This document shows positions 38,001 through 45,859 of a DNA stretch of 64,000 nucleotides, one piece after another; position 1 is the first letter of the stretch, and each line of letters starts with the position of its first letter. The stretch comes from Microcoleus vaginatus PCC 9802 (GTDB lineage Bacteria; Cyanobacteriota; Cyanobacteriia; Cyanobacteriales; Microcoleaceae), in assembly GCA_022701275.1 (NCBI GenBank), contig CP031740.1:2553001-2617000 (forward strand), given 5' to 3'. The position numbers and the translations under genes are program-made. The notes beneath the pieces were generated by a model. The model saw nothing but the letters and a program-made list of their open reading frames with translations. It ran no database searches and had not been told where the DNA came from.

Positions 38001-41000
38001 CCCTGCTTCTGCGAGCGCGCTGCCCAAATTGCTCGCAGTTTCCGCCAAATTCCCGTCGATTGCTAGCGCTTGTCTGTAGTGCGCGATCGCCTCTGGGAGC
38101 CTGCCCGCTTGTTGTTTGACAACGCCTAAATTGCTGTGCGCGGCTGCGTAATTAGGATCGATCGCGATCGCTCGCTCATAACATTCGATCGCACCGCCAA
38201 AATCGGCTTGCTGCTGCAAATCTACGCCCAACCGAAACTCTGCATCCGCCGCATCCGAGGGCACAAATGCTGCAGCAACCGCGCCTAGAGCTTCCGCCAC
38301 CCGAGCGAAAACGTCCTCCCAGTCGCCCCGCTGATGCTGGCGAAACAGCCGCGCCGTCGGATACCAAGGACTATCTTCCCGTTCCAGCAGCCACCGCCAA
38401 TCCGGCGAAAACGCCAGCAAAATCCACACTGGTTTGCCCAAAGCGCCCGCCAAATGGGCGACAGCGGTATCGACACTAATGACTAAATCCAGTTTGGCGA
38501 TCGCAGCGGCAGTATCGGCAAAATCGCCAAAATACGGGCTCAAATCTACGATCGACGTTTGATTCAACAGCGCGCGATCAGCCTCGGAAACCTCTTTCTG
38601 CAAGCTGTAAAAACTTACCCCCGAAACCTCCAAAAGCGGCAGAAACTGGCTTAAACTGCACGAACGCTGCTTATTTTTGCGGTGTTTTGGATTCCCCGCC
38701 CAGACAATGCCAACTTTCAAAGTGCGATCGGGCAGAAGGGTAAATTCAGCACCTGCAGGCGGAGATAAATAAGCTGTATTTGCTGGTATTGTTTCCAGCT
38801 TTGTACCGATAATATAGGGCAAACTCAACATCGGCGCTTGCACGTCAAATTCCGGCAGTGGCTCGCCTTTAACTATTAGCAAATCAATGCCGTCAACCGT
38901 TGCAAATAAACGGTGCAATTGCGGGTAACAGCCCACAATAACCCTACCGCCTTTATTTTTGACGATCGCAGCGTAGCGAATAAACTGAAGCGAATCACCT
39001 AAACCTTGTTCGGCGTGCAGCAAAATAGTCTTTCCCACCAAATCAGAACCGTCCCACAGCGGTCGGTATTCTCTCGCCGAAACAGTATTATCCGGCCCCG
39101 TCAAAAAACACGAGTGACCAGTGTGAAATTCTTTGATTTGCCAGCGCCACTCGTATTCGGCGAGACCATTTTCCAAATCTCCGACCAACAGCAAAGCCAA
39201 GGATAAATTCAGGTGAGCGCTAGCGTGATTTGGACTTAAATGAATCGCTCGTCTGTAGCAGGATATCGCATCTTCTACCGCGCCTTTTTCCAGAAATGTC
39301 CTGCCTAAATTGTTGATAGCTTCCACAAAATCCGGCAGCAATTCTAGAGCTTTGTGATAATACTCCAGCGCATCTTCTAAATTGCCCTGTTCTTGCAACA
39401 CTGTTGCGAGATTGTTGTAAGCTTCCCAGCTATGCGGATGAATTTCCAGCGCTCGCCGGTACAGCTCGATCGCCCTTACAAGTTCGCCTTTTTCTTGCCG
39501 CGCCACTGCTAAATTAATCAGGGCGGGTACGAAATCCGGTTGAGCTACAAGAGCTTGCTCGTAATGTGCGATCGCCTCTTCCACTTGACCTTGTTCCTCA
39601 AAAATCTTTGCCAGGTTGTAAGCTGTTTGAGGAATATTTGGAGCGATGGCTAAAGCTTCTCGGTAATGGGGGATAGCGGCTTCCAATTCGCCATTTTCTT
39701 GCTTGAGAAAACCAAAATTAATCCGCGCTTGAACGCAATTTGGCTCAAGAGATATAATCTGTTCGTAAAGGGCGAGGGCCTCTTCCTTATCACCTGTTTC
39801 CATTAACTGTTCTGCTTGCCGCAATAAGTCCTCTAAAACAGCTAAATCCTCGCCAGCCGTTCCGATCGCAATCGATGTCTCAATCCCCTGCGATTGCTTA
39901 GCTGCGGAGCCTTCTGCTAACCCTTCGCTCGCCATCGCAAATATTTGTTTACTCTCTTTAACCACCGTTGCACCTGTCATTTTGAGAGCCACAGAATCGA
40001 GGTCAGGCGTATTATTAGCAGTCATTGCGAGTGAAACGAAGTCAAGCCGATCGTGGGCAGAATCCTCGGAATAACTAGCAGTATTGGCGATCGCAAATAA
40101 ACTCAAAGCCGCCTGTACTTCCTCAAACAATTCTTGCCAACTTTCCGGCTGACTTTGGCGGAAAAGCCTCGCAGTTGGATACCAAGGATTATCTTCACGA
40201 TCCAGCAGCCAACGCCAGTCAGGAGCAAAAGAAAGCAGCACCCAAACCGGTTTTCCTAAAGCACCGGCTAAGTGCGCCACAGCCGTATCGACACTAATGA
40301 CTAAATCCAGTTGAGATATAGCCGAAGCGGTATCAGCAAAGTCGTTCAAATGCGGAGTTAAATCCGGCACTAAGTGTTGGTTCAACAAAGTGCGATCGCT
40401 CTCGGACAAGTTTTTTTGTAAACTATAAAAAGCGATTCCCGGAACATCCAAAAATCGAATAAAATCGCTCAACCTACAAGAACGCTGATTGTCTTTCCGG
40501 CGCTTCGGACTCCCCGTCCAAACAATCCCTACCTTCAATTTGGCATCAGAAGAAAGCGCAAATTTGCACTCAGCAGGCGGATATAAATAAGGAACATTTG
40601 CCGGTATTGTTTCCAGAGTTGTCCCCACAATTCGCGGCAAACTCATCAGAGGTGCGTGAAGGTCAAATTCTGGCAAACCTTCCAGACTAACTGATAAATA
40701 TTCAATACCAGGAACTGTCGCAAACAACCGCATCAGTTCTGGATAGCAAGCCACCATAACTTTAGCGCCTCGGCTCCGAAGAATTGGGGCGTAGCGAATA
40801 AACTGAATAGAATCGCCAAAGCCTTGCTCGACGTGGAGTAAAATAGTTTTCCCCTGCAAATCCGAACCATCCCAAACCGGCTGTTTAAATTGCCTCGGTT
40901 GTAGTTGCGGAGTACGCCACCGCCACTCGTATTCAGCAAAACCGCGCTTAAAATCTCCGAACAATAGCAAAGTTAAAGCTAATTCCAGGTGGGCGGTGGC

Positions 41001-41906
41001 GTTGTCTGGCTGCAATTCCAAGGCTCGACTGTGACAAGAAAAAGCCTCTTGAAATTCTCCTAAATCGACCAAAGCGTGTCCGAGATTGTTAATAGCTTCC
41101 ACGAAATGTGGCTTTAAGTTTAATGCTTGTCGGTAGTAGGATATTGCGGCTTTTACATGGCCTTGTTCGTGGTAAAATGCTCCTATATTGTTGTGAGCTT
41201 CGGGATTGTTTGGTTCTAGTTTTACAGCTTGCTGGTAGCAGTTGAAAGCTTCGGCTAATTTCCCCTGCTGTTGCAAAACTGTTCCCAAACCCATCAGAGA
41301 ATATGTCAAGTTGGGATTGATTTTTAAAGCGTGGAGGTAACAGGCGATTGCCTCGTTTAATTGATTTTTTTGTTTAAATAAATGTCCTAAATTGTGCGCT
41401 GTTTCGTGCAGGTTGGGGTCAAGTTGCAGCGCTGTTTGGTAATATAAAATAGCCGCGTCTATTTCGCCTAATTGCTGTTTTGCCCACCCCAAATTATTGT
41501 AAGCGAGTGCGGAATTTGGCTGGATTTTGATTACTTGTTCGTAACTGGCGATCGCCCTTTGATACTCGCGTACATCCAGTAAAAGATTAGCCTTATTTAA
41601 ATGTGCTTCTACAAAATCGCGGTTTTGGGCGATCGCTTGTTCATAAAAGTCGATCGCTTCGGCAATTTTTCCCTGCTGTCTCGCCGCGATTCCCAGCAAA
41701 CACAGCACGTTTGCTGATTCCGGCTGCACTTCTATTATTTGCCGGTACAAATTTTCAGCTTCTAACAAACGTCCCGCTTGGTGATGTTCCCAAGCTAATT
41801 TCAAAGAGTCTTCGGCACCCAGTTTGCAGGCAGATTTCCGAATTTTTTTTTGAGAAGCCATAGTTGTCTTTGTTGTTTGGGAGTTCGCTAACTGGTAATT
41901 GCCCAA
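32022..41906 (-). CDS. Giant TPR protein with five GT9-like modules and a C-terminal GT4 glycosyltransferase
   Basis: A 3294-residue protein without a signal peptide. It repeats one plan five times: a run of TPRs, then a heptosyltransferase-like module that opens with EYEWRW and WDGSDLxGKTILL, continues GDxIQFIRYA and closes with VDTxVAHLAGALGKPVWxLL and PWYPTARLFRQ. The GKTILL motifs lie near residues 350, 960, 1620, 2180 and 2605. After the fifth module a GT1/GT4 domain (about 2905-3294) has GGKLEYRKGQDIVIAAF and CEGGTNLVAMESMACG. The N-terminus is methionine-lysine rich. Known relatives have one TPR-GT unit; this looks like internal amplification. The likely task is protein or polysaccharide glycosylation at the membrane face (inference). 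Linkers near 33283-33310 and 39890-40070 contain repeat-derived DNA. Confidence 0.88.
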   Translation of the reverse strand: MGNYQLANSQTTKTTMASQKKIRKSACKLGAEDSLKLAWEHHQAGRLLEAENLYRQIIEVQPESANVLCLLGIAARQQGKIAEAIDFYEQAIAQNRDFVEAHLNKANLLLDVREYQRAIASYEQVIKIQPNSALAYNNLGWAKQQLGEIDAAILYYQTALQLDPNLHETAHNLGHLFKQKNQLNEAIACYLHALKINPNLTYSLMGLGTVLQQQGKLAEAFNCYQQAVKLEPNNPEAHNNIGAFYHEQGHVKAAISYYRQALNLKPHFVEAINNLGHALVDLGEFQEAFSCHSRALELQPDNATAHLELALTLLLFGDFKRGFAEYEWRWRTPQLQPRQFKQPVWDGSDLQGKTILLHVEQGFGDSIQFIRYAPILRSRGAKVMVACYPELMRLFATVPGIEYLSVSLEGLPEFDLHAPLMSLPRIVGTTLETIPANVPYLYPPAECKFALSSDAKLKVGIVWTGSPKRRKDNQRSCRLSDFIRFLDVPGIAFYSLQKNLSESDRTLLNQHLVPDLTPHLNDFADTASAISQLDLVISVDTAVAHLAGALGKPVWVLLSFAPDWRWLLDREDNPWYPTARLFRQSQPESWQELFEEVQAALSLFAIANTASYSEDSAHDRLDFVSLAMTANNTPDLDSVALKMTGATVVKESKQIFAMASEGLAEGSAAKQSQGIETSIAIGTAGEDLAVLEDLLRQAEQLMETGDKEEALALYEQIISLEPNCVQARINFGFLKQENGELEAAIPHYREALAIAPNIPQTAYNLAKIFEEQGQVEEAIAHYEQALVAQPDFVPALINLAVARQEKGELVRAIELYRRALEIHPHSWEAYNNLATVLQEQGNLEDALEYYHKALELLPDFVEAINNLGRTFLEKGAVEDAISCYRRAIHLSPNHASAHLNLSLALLLVGDLENGLAEYEWRWQIKEFHTGHSCFLTGPDNTVSAREYRPLWDGSDLVGKTILLHAEQGLGDSLQFIRYAAIVKNKGGRVIVGCYPQLHRLFATVDGIDLLIVKGEPLPEFDVQAPMLSLPYIIGTKLETIPANTAYLSPPAGAEFTLLPDRTLKVGIVWAGNPKHRKNKQRSCSLSQFLPLLEVSGVSFYSLQKEVSEADRALLNQTSIVDLSPYFGDFADTAAAIAKLDLVISVDTAVAHLAGALGKPVWILLAFSPDWRWLLEREDSPWYPTARLFRQHQRGDWEDVFARVAEALGAVAAAFVPSDAADAEFRLGVDLQQQADFGGAIECYERAIAIDPNYAAAHSNLGVVKQQAGRLPEAIAHYRQALAIDGNLAETASNLGSALAEAGETEQAIAEYERALSLNPNCAEALINLGLLREEQGDVAEAISCYEQAIQVNPNCAVAYLNLGIALEAQGEEAGANYEQAIANYERAIAIEPNYVEALHNLAYASIRQGKIDRAIAYYERSTALQPDLAETLIGLGSSLQQQDKLDEARAVCQQAIQQLPASAQARCNLGIVLQKQGKIEDAIGCYQQALSLKPDFPEALNNLGKAFEEAGKMVEAIDCYRRAIELKPGYINPLTNLGSALHDRGQFADAVTCYSQAVKFNVGHPESHLNLGLALLLAGDFQRGFYEYEWRLLVKEKQFRSHNFIQPLWDGKDLQGKTILLCPEQGLGDAIQFIRYADVVKQKGGRVIVWCLPHLQRLFAQVSGIDGLIVNPEDAPDFQVHAQLMSLPHLLATTLETIPAKVPYLAPPPGWEFTLSQTPNLKVGLVWSGNPKNSHNKVRSLPLNLLTKLLDIPGTDFYSLQKEMTADDRALLEEMPVTDLSSYLHDLADTAAAISALDLVISVDTCVAHLAGALGKPVWILLCFVPDWRWMLQREDSPWYPTARLFRQSTAGDWEGVLEEAALALRERIVQHKPALPPRETQTNIELYQKQFNQGNILKSQGRLAEAIAYFKNALVLQQSSIEATTNLAVTLHQTGDLAEAATYYQRAIEIDPNCAQSHNNLGILLQDQGNIMAAISCFQKAIALNPVYVKALSNLGAILQQQGELPSAIACFHQALSVNSNYVPALVNLGVAMQTQSQLDEAERLYERAIGVEPNNPTGHYHLGTLCLGAGKIEQAISSLERAISLNPNYLEALTNLGSAVEQLGDVKRAISCYKKAIKIDVNCVKAHFNLSLALLLTGDLPRGLAEYEWRWQTEQAKKLPRLNFDRPVWDGSNLNGQTILLRSEQGLGDAIQFVRYAAIVQQKGGKIIISCYQELKRLFKQIPGIAQVAVRMDELPDFQVQAPLMSLPHILGTNLENIPANVPYLAAPQNWQFSLTSERNFKVGIAWAGSSEHLKDSQRSSDLSYFLTLLDISGVSFYSIQKEISADNRSLLTQIPVIDLSENLNDFADTAAVISQLDLVICVDTAVAHLAGALGKPVWILLCFMPDWRWMLEREDSPWYPTARLFRQQTPGDWEEVFARIKTALKHLISTRSQAVPGKEDTEASARFSLSPAQVQFHIANALEKQGKKAEAAARYEQVIAASPSHAEAHSYLGYLKQENGQIAEAIAHYQKSLKINSNQAETNLYLGSALEEQGQVADAIDFYNKAIQLRPNSPNWRLRLALALLLTGNFDAGFAEYESRWQTQQLDRRSFEKPIWDGSDLQGKTILLHPEQGFGDTIQFIRYAPLVKQKGGKVIVACHVLLKRLFEGIAGVDRVGVRPSDLIDFQVQAPLLSLPRILGTTLENIPANIPYLAPPQDFKFSLQPNNKLKVGIVWAGGPLHRNNHRRSCKLSDFLKFVDVPGVSFYSLQKDLSAGDSLQDSCASRTLLKQHQIEDLSEHCVDFADTAAIISQLDLVICVDTSVAHLAGALGKPVWILLSFVPDWRWMLEREDSPWYPTARLFRQQKPGDWDGVCDRIKAALLERAGTGAPPLQSTRSQPQPANADSYAPPQIQPPETPPQITGMGISWPISITSGWGIYGVNLTLQLLQNPAWQVALLAPPSITSEAMNPLHKSLLLPVIEKQKSFQELVAANSDKQISCNFPVLYALGNNLASSGVDNQITSACQIGVIFFEDTRITAEALETAKKYSAIVAGSNWNADVLRSCGLTNVAMVHQGIDPTIFHPAPKSNLFGDRFVIFSGGKLEYRKGQDIVIAAFKRFRAKHPEALLLTAWHNFWPQYMLGIEQTGNVAGLPNINGDGSLGISQWLVANGLPVDSFIDIGLIPNHLAGQILREADCAIFTNRCEGGTNLVAMESMACGIPTILSANTGHLDLIYSHICYPLWSQGRVKLTAPFSGVEGWGESEVAEVVEALEQVYTNREESKRRGLAAANFMLDWTWEKQVKRFLDVIADM

Positions 41907-41926
41907 TTGTTCTAATTTGTTAACTC

Positions 41927-42044
41927 TTCCTTCCTTCTTCCTTCTTCCCCCTTCCCCCTTCCCCCTTCCTTCTTCCTTCTTCCTCCTTGCTTCTTCCTTC
42001 TCCCTGACATCCGTTACATCCGTTACATCCGTTACATCCGTTAC
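41927..42044. repeat. Polypyrimidine tract and nonanucleotide tandem repeat
   Basis: A CTTCC/CCCCTT-rich polypyrimidine tract (about 41927-42000) is followed by four exact copies of ATCCGTTAC (42009-42044) and a degenerate fifth. It lies in the leader of the TPR giant, just 3' of the phytyltransferase gene. Strand-biased tracts of this sort can form unusual structures. I see no gene in it. Confidence 0.8.
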
Positions 42045-42083
42045 ATAATCCGTTGCCGAACTTCTTTCTTCCTTCTTCCCCTT

Positions 42084-43079
42084 CTACCCCAACAAACAAG
42101 CTGCGGGAAAAATCAGATATTCTAAGAAAAACAACTTCCAGATAAACTGATAAAATGCAGCAATTTCTATTTTATCGTCCAAATCAACTTTCGCGCTCCA
42201 AAACCACATCAAACCCAAAGCCGCCAAATGAGAAACTGCCAGAAACACTAAATTAACATTAGACAATACGATCGCTCCCGCCAAAGTCGCGCCCAAATAA
42301 CAAACCGTCAACACCCAGCGAGATAAATTAAAGACGGCCGGCTTGCCCAGCTCAATCGTAAACGTAGTAATATTGTATTGCTTGTCCCCTTCCATGTCGG
42401 GGATATCTTTAAAAATGGCGATCGCAAACGTAAACACCACAACAAAAACCGTCAGCACCCAAACTTCCGCAGGAATCCCAAAAGACACACTCTCCAAATT
42501 CCAGCCAGAAAAAGCGCTTTTCGCCATTCCCAAATCCAACACCCAATTAAAGTGCAAAAATAACCCTAAATTTACGATCGCGCCCCGCACCGTAAAAATG
42601 CACAGCGCCGCCCAAAAAGGAAACCGTTTCAGCCGAATTGGCGGCAGAGAATAAGCAGTCCCGATCGCCAAACTAACGCCAACGGTAGCCAGCAAAAACG
42701 GGCCTTGTAAAACAGCCGTCAAAATTGCTATAATTCCCGTTGAAATTACAATTAATTCCCCGGTTTTTCGAGAAAAAACTCCCGAGGCGATCGGCAAATA
42801 CGGCTTATTTATTTTATCAATTTCAACATCTTCTAACTGGTTTAATCCCACAATATAAATATTGCCGCAAATGCAAGCCAACCAGGCCAAAGCTAGGGGT
42901 CCAAATACAGGATTCACAAACAGCCGCGCACTTTGGGCGATCGCGTACAACGCCAATACACTCAAGCTAGTACCCACAATTGTGTGCGGCCGAGAAAACT
43001 CCCAAAATGCCCTCACCCAGCTTTGCGGAGCCGAGCCATTTTTATCAATCCAAGACTTGCCAATCGAATCATTGCCCAT
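42084..43079 (-). CDS. hpt: Homogentisate phytyltransferase
   Basis: A 331-residue UbiA-family membrane prenyltransferase that joins homogentisate to phytyl diphosphate in tocopherol synthesis. The first diphosphate-binding motif NQLEDVEIDKINKPYLP is near residues 78-94 and the second, KDIPDMEGDK, is near 225-234; eight to nine hydrophobic helices are visible. The frame opens at an ATG at 43157, but the extra 26 residues (MSVELMSKVCIAHPRAYYLC and following) are encoded by GGGTGTGCA-type repeat DNA. The ATG at 43079, giving MGNDSIGKSW, is the better start. The gamma-tocopherol methyltransferase gene lies immediately upstream on the same strand, so a two-gene operon is likely. Confidence 0.88.
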   Translation of the reverse strand: MGNDSIGKSWIDKNGSAPQSWVRAFWEFSRPHTIVGTSLSVLALYAIAQSARLFVNPVFGPLALAWLACICGNIYIVGLNQLEDVEIDKINKPYLPIASGVFSRKTGELIVISTGIIAILTAVLQGPFLLATVGVSLAIGTAYSLPPIRLKRFPFWAALCIFTVRGAIVNLGLFLHFNWVLDLGMAKSAFSGWNLESVSFGIPAEVWVLTVFVVVFTFAIAIFKDIPDMEGDKQYNITTFTIELGKPAVFNLSRWVLTVCYLGATLAGAIVLSNVNLVFLAVSHLAALGLMWFWSAKVDLDDKIEIAAFYQFIWKLFFLEYLIFPAACLLG

Positions 43080-43178
43080 AAATCTCACACCCGCACCACA
43101 CAAATAATATGCTCTAGGGTGTGCAATGCACACCTTACTCATCAACTCAACACTCAAAACTTCTCTGATATATGCCTG

Positions 43179-44132
43179 CTATTTTACAGCACAAATCATC
43201 CCAAAACGAATCAATCCGCTCTGATATCCACGGCTCATCAATCCGAGAGCAAGTGCAGCTTGAATAGTCGTCCAACCGCTCGTGAGCAAACCCCAAATCG
43301 CGCTCGGAGTCAAAGCAGAATCGATCACCACATCCCAAAAAGGAGCAACAGCTTTTGACCAATCAGCGGTGCGAATACTTGTCAAAGGCAAACTGCGGAC
43401 AATCTCCTCGTATTCCGGCAAAGAAATCACATAAGGCAAAGCATAAACCCGGTAAATTTCTGCCAATTCCTTTCTCTCTTCATCAGTTAATTCTCCCGCC
43501 GTTTCTCCCAGCGGGCGGTGACACCAAGTTGCCAAAATCAAAGTTCCTCCCGGCTTGAGCACGCGGCAGCATTCCTGCAAAAACTTAATTTTGTCGGGCA
43601 TATGTTCGCCACTTTCGAGCGACCAAACTAAGTCGAAGGACTCGTCCGGAAAAGGCATATTCAAAGCATCGGCCACCAAAAAATTCACCTTGCTTTCTAG
43701 CCCAGCTATTTTAGCGCGTTCGGTCGCTCTGTTTGCCTGTACCGGACTCAGAGTAATCCCGGTAGCTGTAACGCTAGGGCCCGTTTTATGTTCTTCGGGC
43801 GATCTGCTATAATCTTGATCCGCCCCGCCATCAAACTTTAAATTATTTTGAGCGATCGAACTAAACTTTTGAGTCAAATACAGCGTGCTGCCGCCGATCC
43901 CACAACCGACATCGAGAATGCGGTAAGGTTCACAGAGTGCCTTCTCTGACGGCACTCCAGCCCAGCCCAGCAGTTCTTCTATCAAATCTATCTGAGCCTG
44001 TCGGCGCTCTTTTTTCAAATTGCCATCCGGGCCGTAGTAACCGTGGTGCATATGTTCGCCCCACACCTGCTCCCACAAACCGCTAGAAGCGTCGTAAAGT
44101 TGCTGAATTTGCTGGTAAAGTGTTGATGTCAT
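43179..44132 (-). CDS. Gamma-tocopherol methyltransferase-like SAM methyltransferase
   Basis: A 317-residue class I methyltransferase. Strong family phrases: SSGLWEQVWGEHMHHGYYGPDG (split here by length limits) at about 16-37, motif I ILDVGCGIGGSTLYL at 72-86, WSLESGEHMPDK near 170, and TLILATWCHRP near 200. These match the enzyme that methylates gamma-tocopherol, the final step of vitamin E synthesis, and the next gene is the phytyltransferase of the same pathway. Relatives have only about ten residues between motif I and SPVQ; here there is an extra block at about 91-119 (FDGGADQDYSRSPEEHKTGP). A 2-methyl-6-phytylbenzoquinol methyltransferase is a less likely alternative. Confidence 0.82.
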   Translation of the reverse strand: MTSTLYQQIQQLYDASSGLWEQVWGEHMHHGYYGPDGNLKKERRQAQIDLIEELLGWAGVPSEKALCEPYRILDVGCGIGGSTLYLTQKFSSIAQNNLKFDGGADQDYSRSPEEHKTGPSVTATGITLSPVQANRATERAKIAGLESKVNFLVADALNMPFPDESFDLVWSLESGEHMPDKIKFLQECCRVLKPGGTLILATWCHRPLGETAGELTDEERKELAEIYRVYALPYVISLPEYEEIVRSLPLTSIRTADWSKAVAPFWDVVIDSALTPSAIWGLLTSGWTTIQAALALGLMSRGYQSGLIRFGMICAVK

Positions 44133-44262
44133 CGCCGAATCGCAAGTTATTAAAGGAATTCTACCGTTATTTTCCCGCTGTTGTCATAGAATTTCGCCAT
44201 TTAGTTCGATCGGTCTCCGGCATTCGCCAGACAGAGATATCCTTATTTGAAGCCCGAGGATC

Positions 44263-44384
44263 GATTTGTGGGCTTCCTCTAAAACCTCAAATCTAAAATC
44301 GATTTGTGGGTTCCCTCTAAAACCTCAAATCTAAAATCGATTTGTGGTTCCCTCTCAAATCTAAAATCTAAAACCTAAAATCGA
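44263..44384. repeat. Three direct 38-base repeats abutting the ktrB start
   Basis: Two nearly identical 38-base units beginning GATTTGTGGG (44263-44300 and 44301-44338) and a third, shorter and degenerate unit (44339-44384) that runs directly into the ATG. Each unit ends in CAAATCTAAAATC. No ribosome binding site is visible between the last unit and the start, so this array forms the 5' untranslated region of ktrB. Confidence 0.85.
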
Positions 44385-45719
44385 ATGACTGTCTCGCGAA
44401 CCATTGCTTTGGGCTTTTTCGCTGTCATCCTCATAGGTGCTCTATTACTGATGATGCCCTTTTCCACAATTGATGGAACTTGGAGCGATCCAATAACAGC
44501 ACTGTTTACCTCTACTTCCTCTGTGTGCGTCACGGGCTTGTCGGTTGTGGATGTCGGAAAATATTACTCTTTTTGGGGGCAACTGTGCCTAGTTTTACTG
44601 GTGCAAATAGGAGGCTTGGGCTACATGACAGCCACGACTTTCTTGCTCTTGTTATTGGGCCGCCGCTTTGGCTTGAAAGACAAAGTTGCCCTGCAACAAT
44701 CTCTCGACAAACCCGGGCTAGCCGGTGTAGTGCAACTCATTCAGTCAATTCTAGCAACAACGCTTTTGTTTGAATTAACAGGAGTGTTTTTGCTGATGAC
44801 GGTTTTCGTCCCCCAATACGGATTTAAACAGGGTGTGTGGTCTGCTATATTTCACAGCGTTAATTCCTTTAACAACGCGGGTTTTAGCATCTATTCAGAT
44901 AATTTGATCGGCTACATCACTTCGCCTATGGTTAACTTCACAGTCAGCGGTTTAATCATATTTGGGGGAATCGGCTATCAAGTAATTATGGAAATGTACC
45001 TGTGGCTGCGCGATCGCTTAAACAAAAGCCCAATCTGCACAGTTTTTTCCCTGAACTTCAAAGTTGTTACTACTACAACGGCTGTCCTTTTAATTTTAGG
45101 AACGCTAGCCTTTTTGGTGCTGGAATACGACAACCCAGACACTTTCGGCTCTCTAACTTTTCCTCAAAAACTGATGGCAGCTTGGTTTCAATCTGTTACT
45201 CCCCGCACGGCGGGGTTCAATACAATTAGCATTGGCCAAATGACCGAAGCCTCGCTATTTCTGACCATCGCGCTGATGTTTATCGGCGCCAGTCCTGGCA
45301 GCACCGGCGGCGGAATCAAAACCACAACTTTTAGGCTATTGTTTTGCTGTACCACAGCAGTTATCGAAGGCCAGGAAGATGTGGAGTGCTATCAGCGTCA
45401 AATCCCGCCACCAATGATTCTGAAAACCATTAGCGTAGTCTTCGGTTCCCTGTTGGTCGCGTTCACATCTGCAATTTTAATCGAGCTGACCAATCCCCAA
45501 GTAGAATTTATCGCAGCGCTGTATGAAGCAGTTTCAGCTTTTGGCACGGTCGGTCTTTCCACTGGGATTACACCCACGCTTTCAGCGATCGGTAAGTTGA
45601 TTTTGATTGCTACAATGTACATAGGTCGGGTTGGGGTGCTGCTGCTGGTGAGTGCTGCATTCGGCGACCCAAAACCCAGGTCTTTTAAGTATGCTGAGGA
45701 AAGTTTGTTAGTGGGATAA
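44385..45719 (+). CDS. ktrB: Potassium uptake transporter membrane subunit, TrkH/KtrB family
   Basis: A 444-residue integral membrane protein, the K+-conducting subunit of a Ktr system. The four pore-loop regions are visible: SVCVTGLSVVD (near 46), NSFNNAGFSIY (near 163), SVTPRTAGFNTI (near 272) and SAFGTVGLSTG (near 385), each with the central glycine that forms the selectivity filter. The length is typical. The gene ends 140 bases before ktrA, the regulatory subunit, on the same strand, so the two are probably cotranscribed. The leader is the direct repeat array described separately. Confidence 0.93.
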   Translation: MTVSRTIALGFFAVILIGALLLMMPFSTIDGTWSDPITALFTSTSSVCVTGLSVVDVGKYYSFWGQLCLVLLVQIGGLGYMTATTFLLLLLGRRFGLKDKVALQQSLDKPGLAGVVQLIQSILATTLLFELTGVFLLMTVFVPQYGFKQGVWSAIFHSVNSFNNAGFSIYSDNLIGYITSPMVNFTVSGLIIFGGIGYQVIMEMYLWLRDRLNKSPICTVFSLNFKVVTTTTAVLLILGTLAFLVLEYDNPDTFGSLTFPQKLMAAWFQSVTPRTAGFNTISIGQMTEASLFLTIALMFIGASPGSTGGGIKTTTFRLLFCCTTAVIEGQEDVECYQRQIPPPMILKTISVVFGSLLVAFTSAILIELTNPQVEFIAALYEAVSAFGTVGLSTGITPTLSAIGKLILIATMYIGRVGVLLLVSAAFGDPKPRSFKYAEESLLVG

Positions 45720-45859
45720 AAAAATCCTGCCTACTTGCTGATAATCTAAACAATGGGTGACAACCCAAATCAACTTTTACGACTTACCTAAAAACCAAAA
45801 GGAGGCGGCGCTGTCTCTGCTAAAATTTAAACAGCAAGACGCTCAGCGCTGGATATTCA

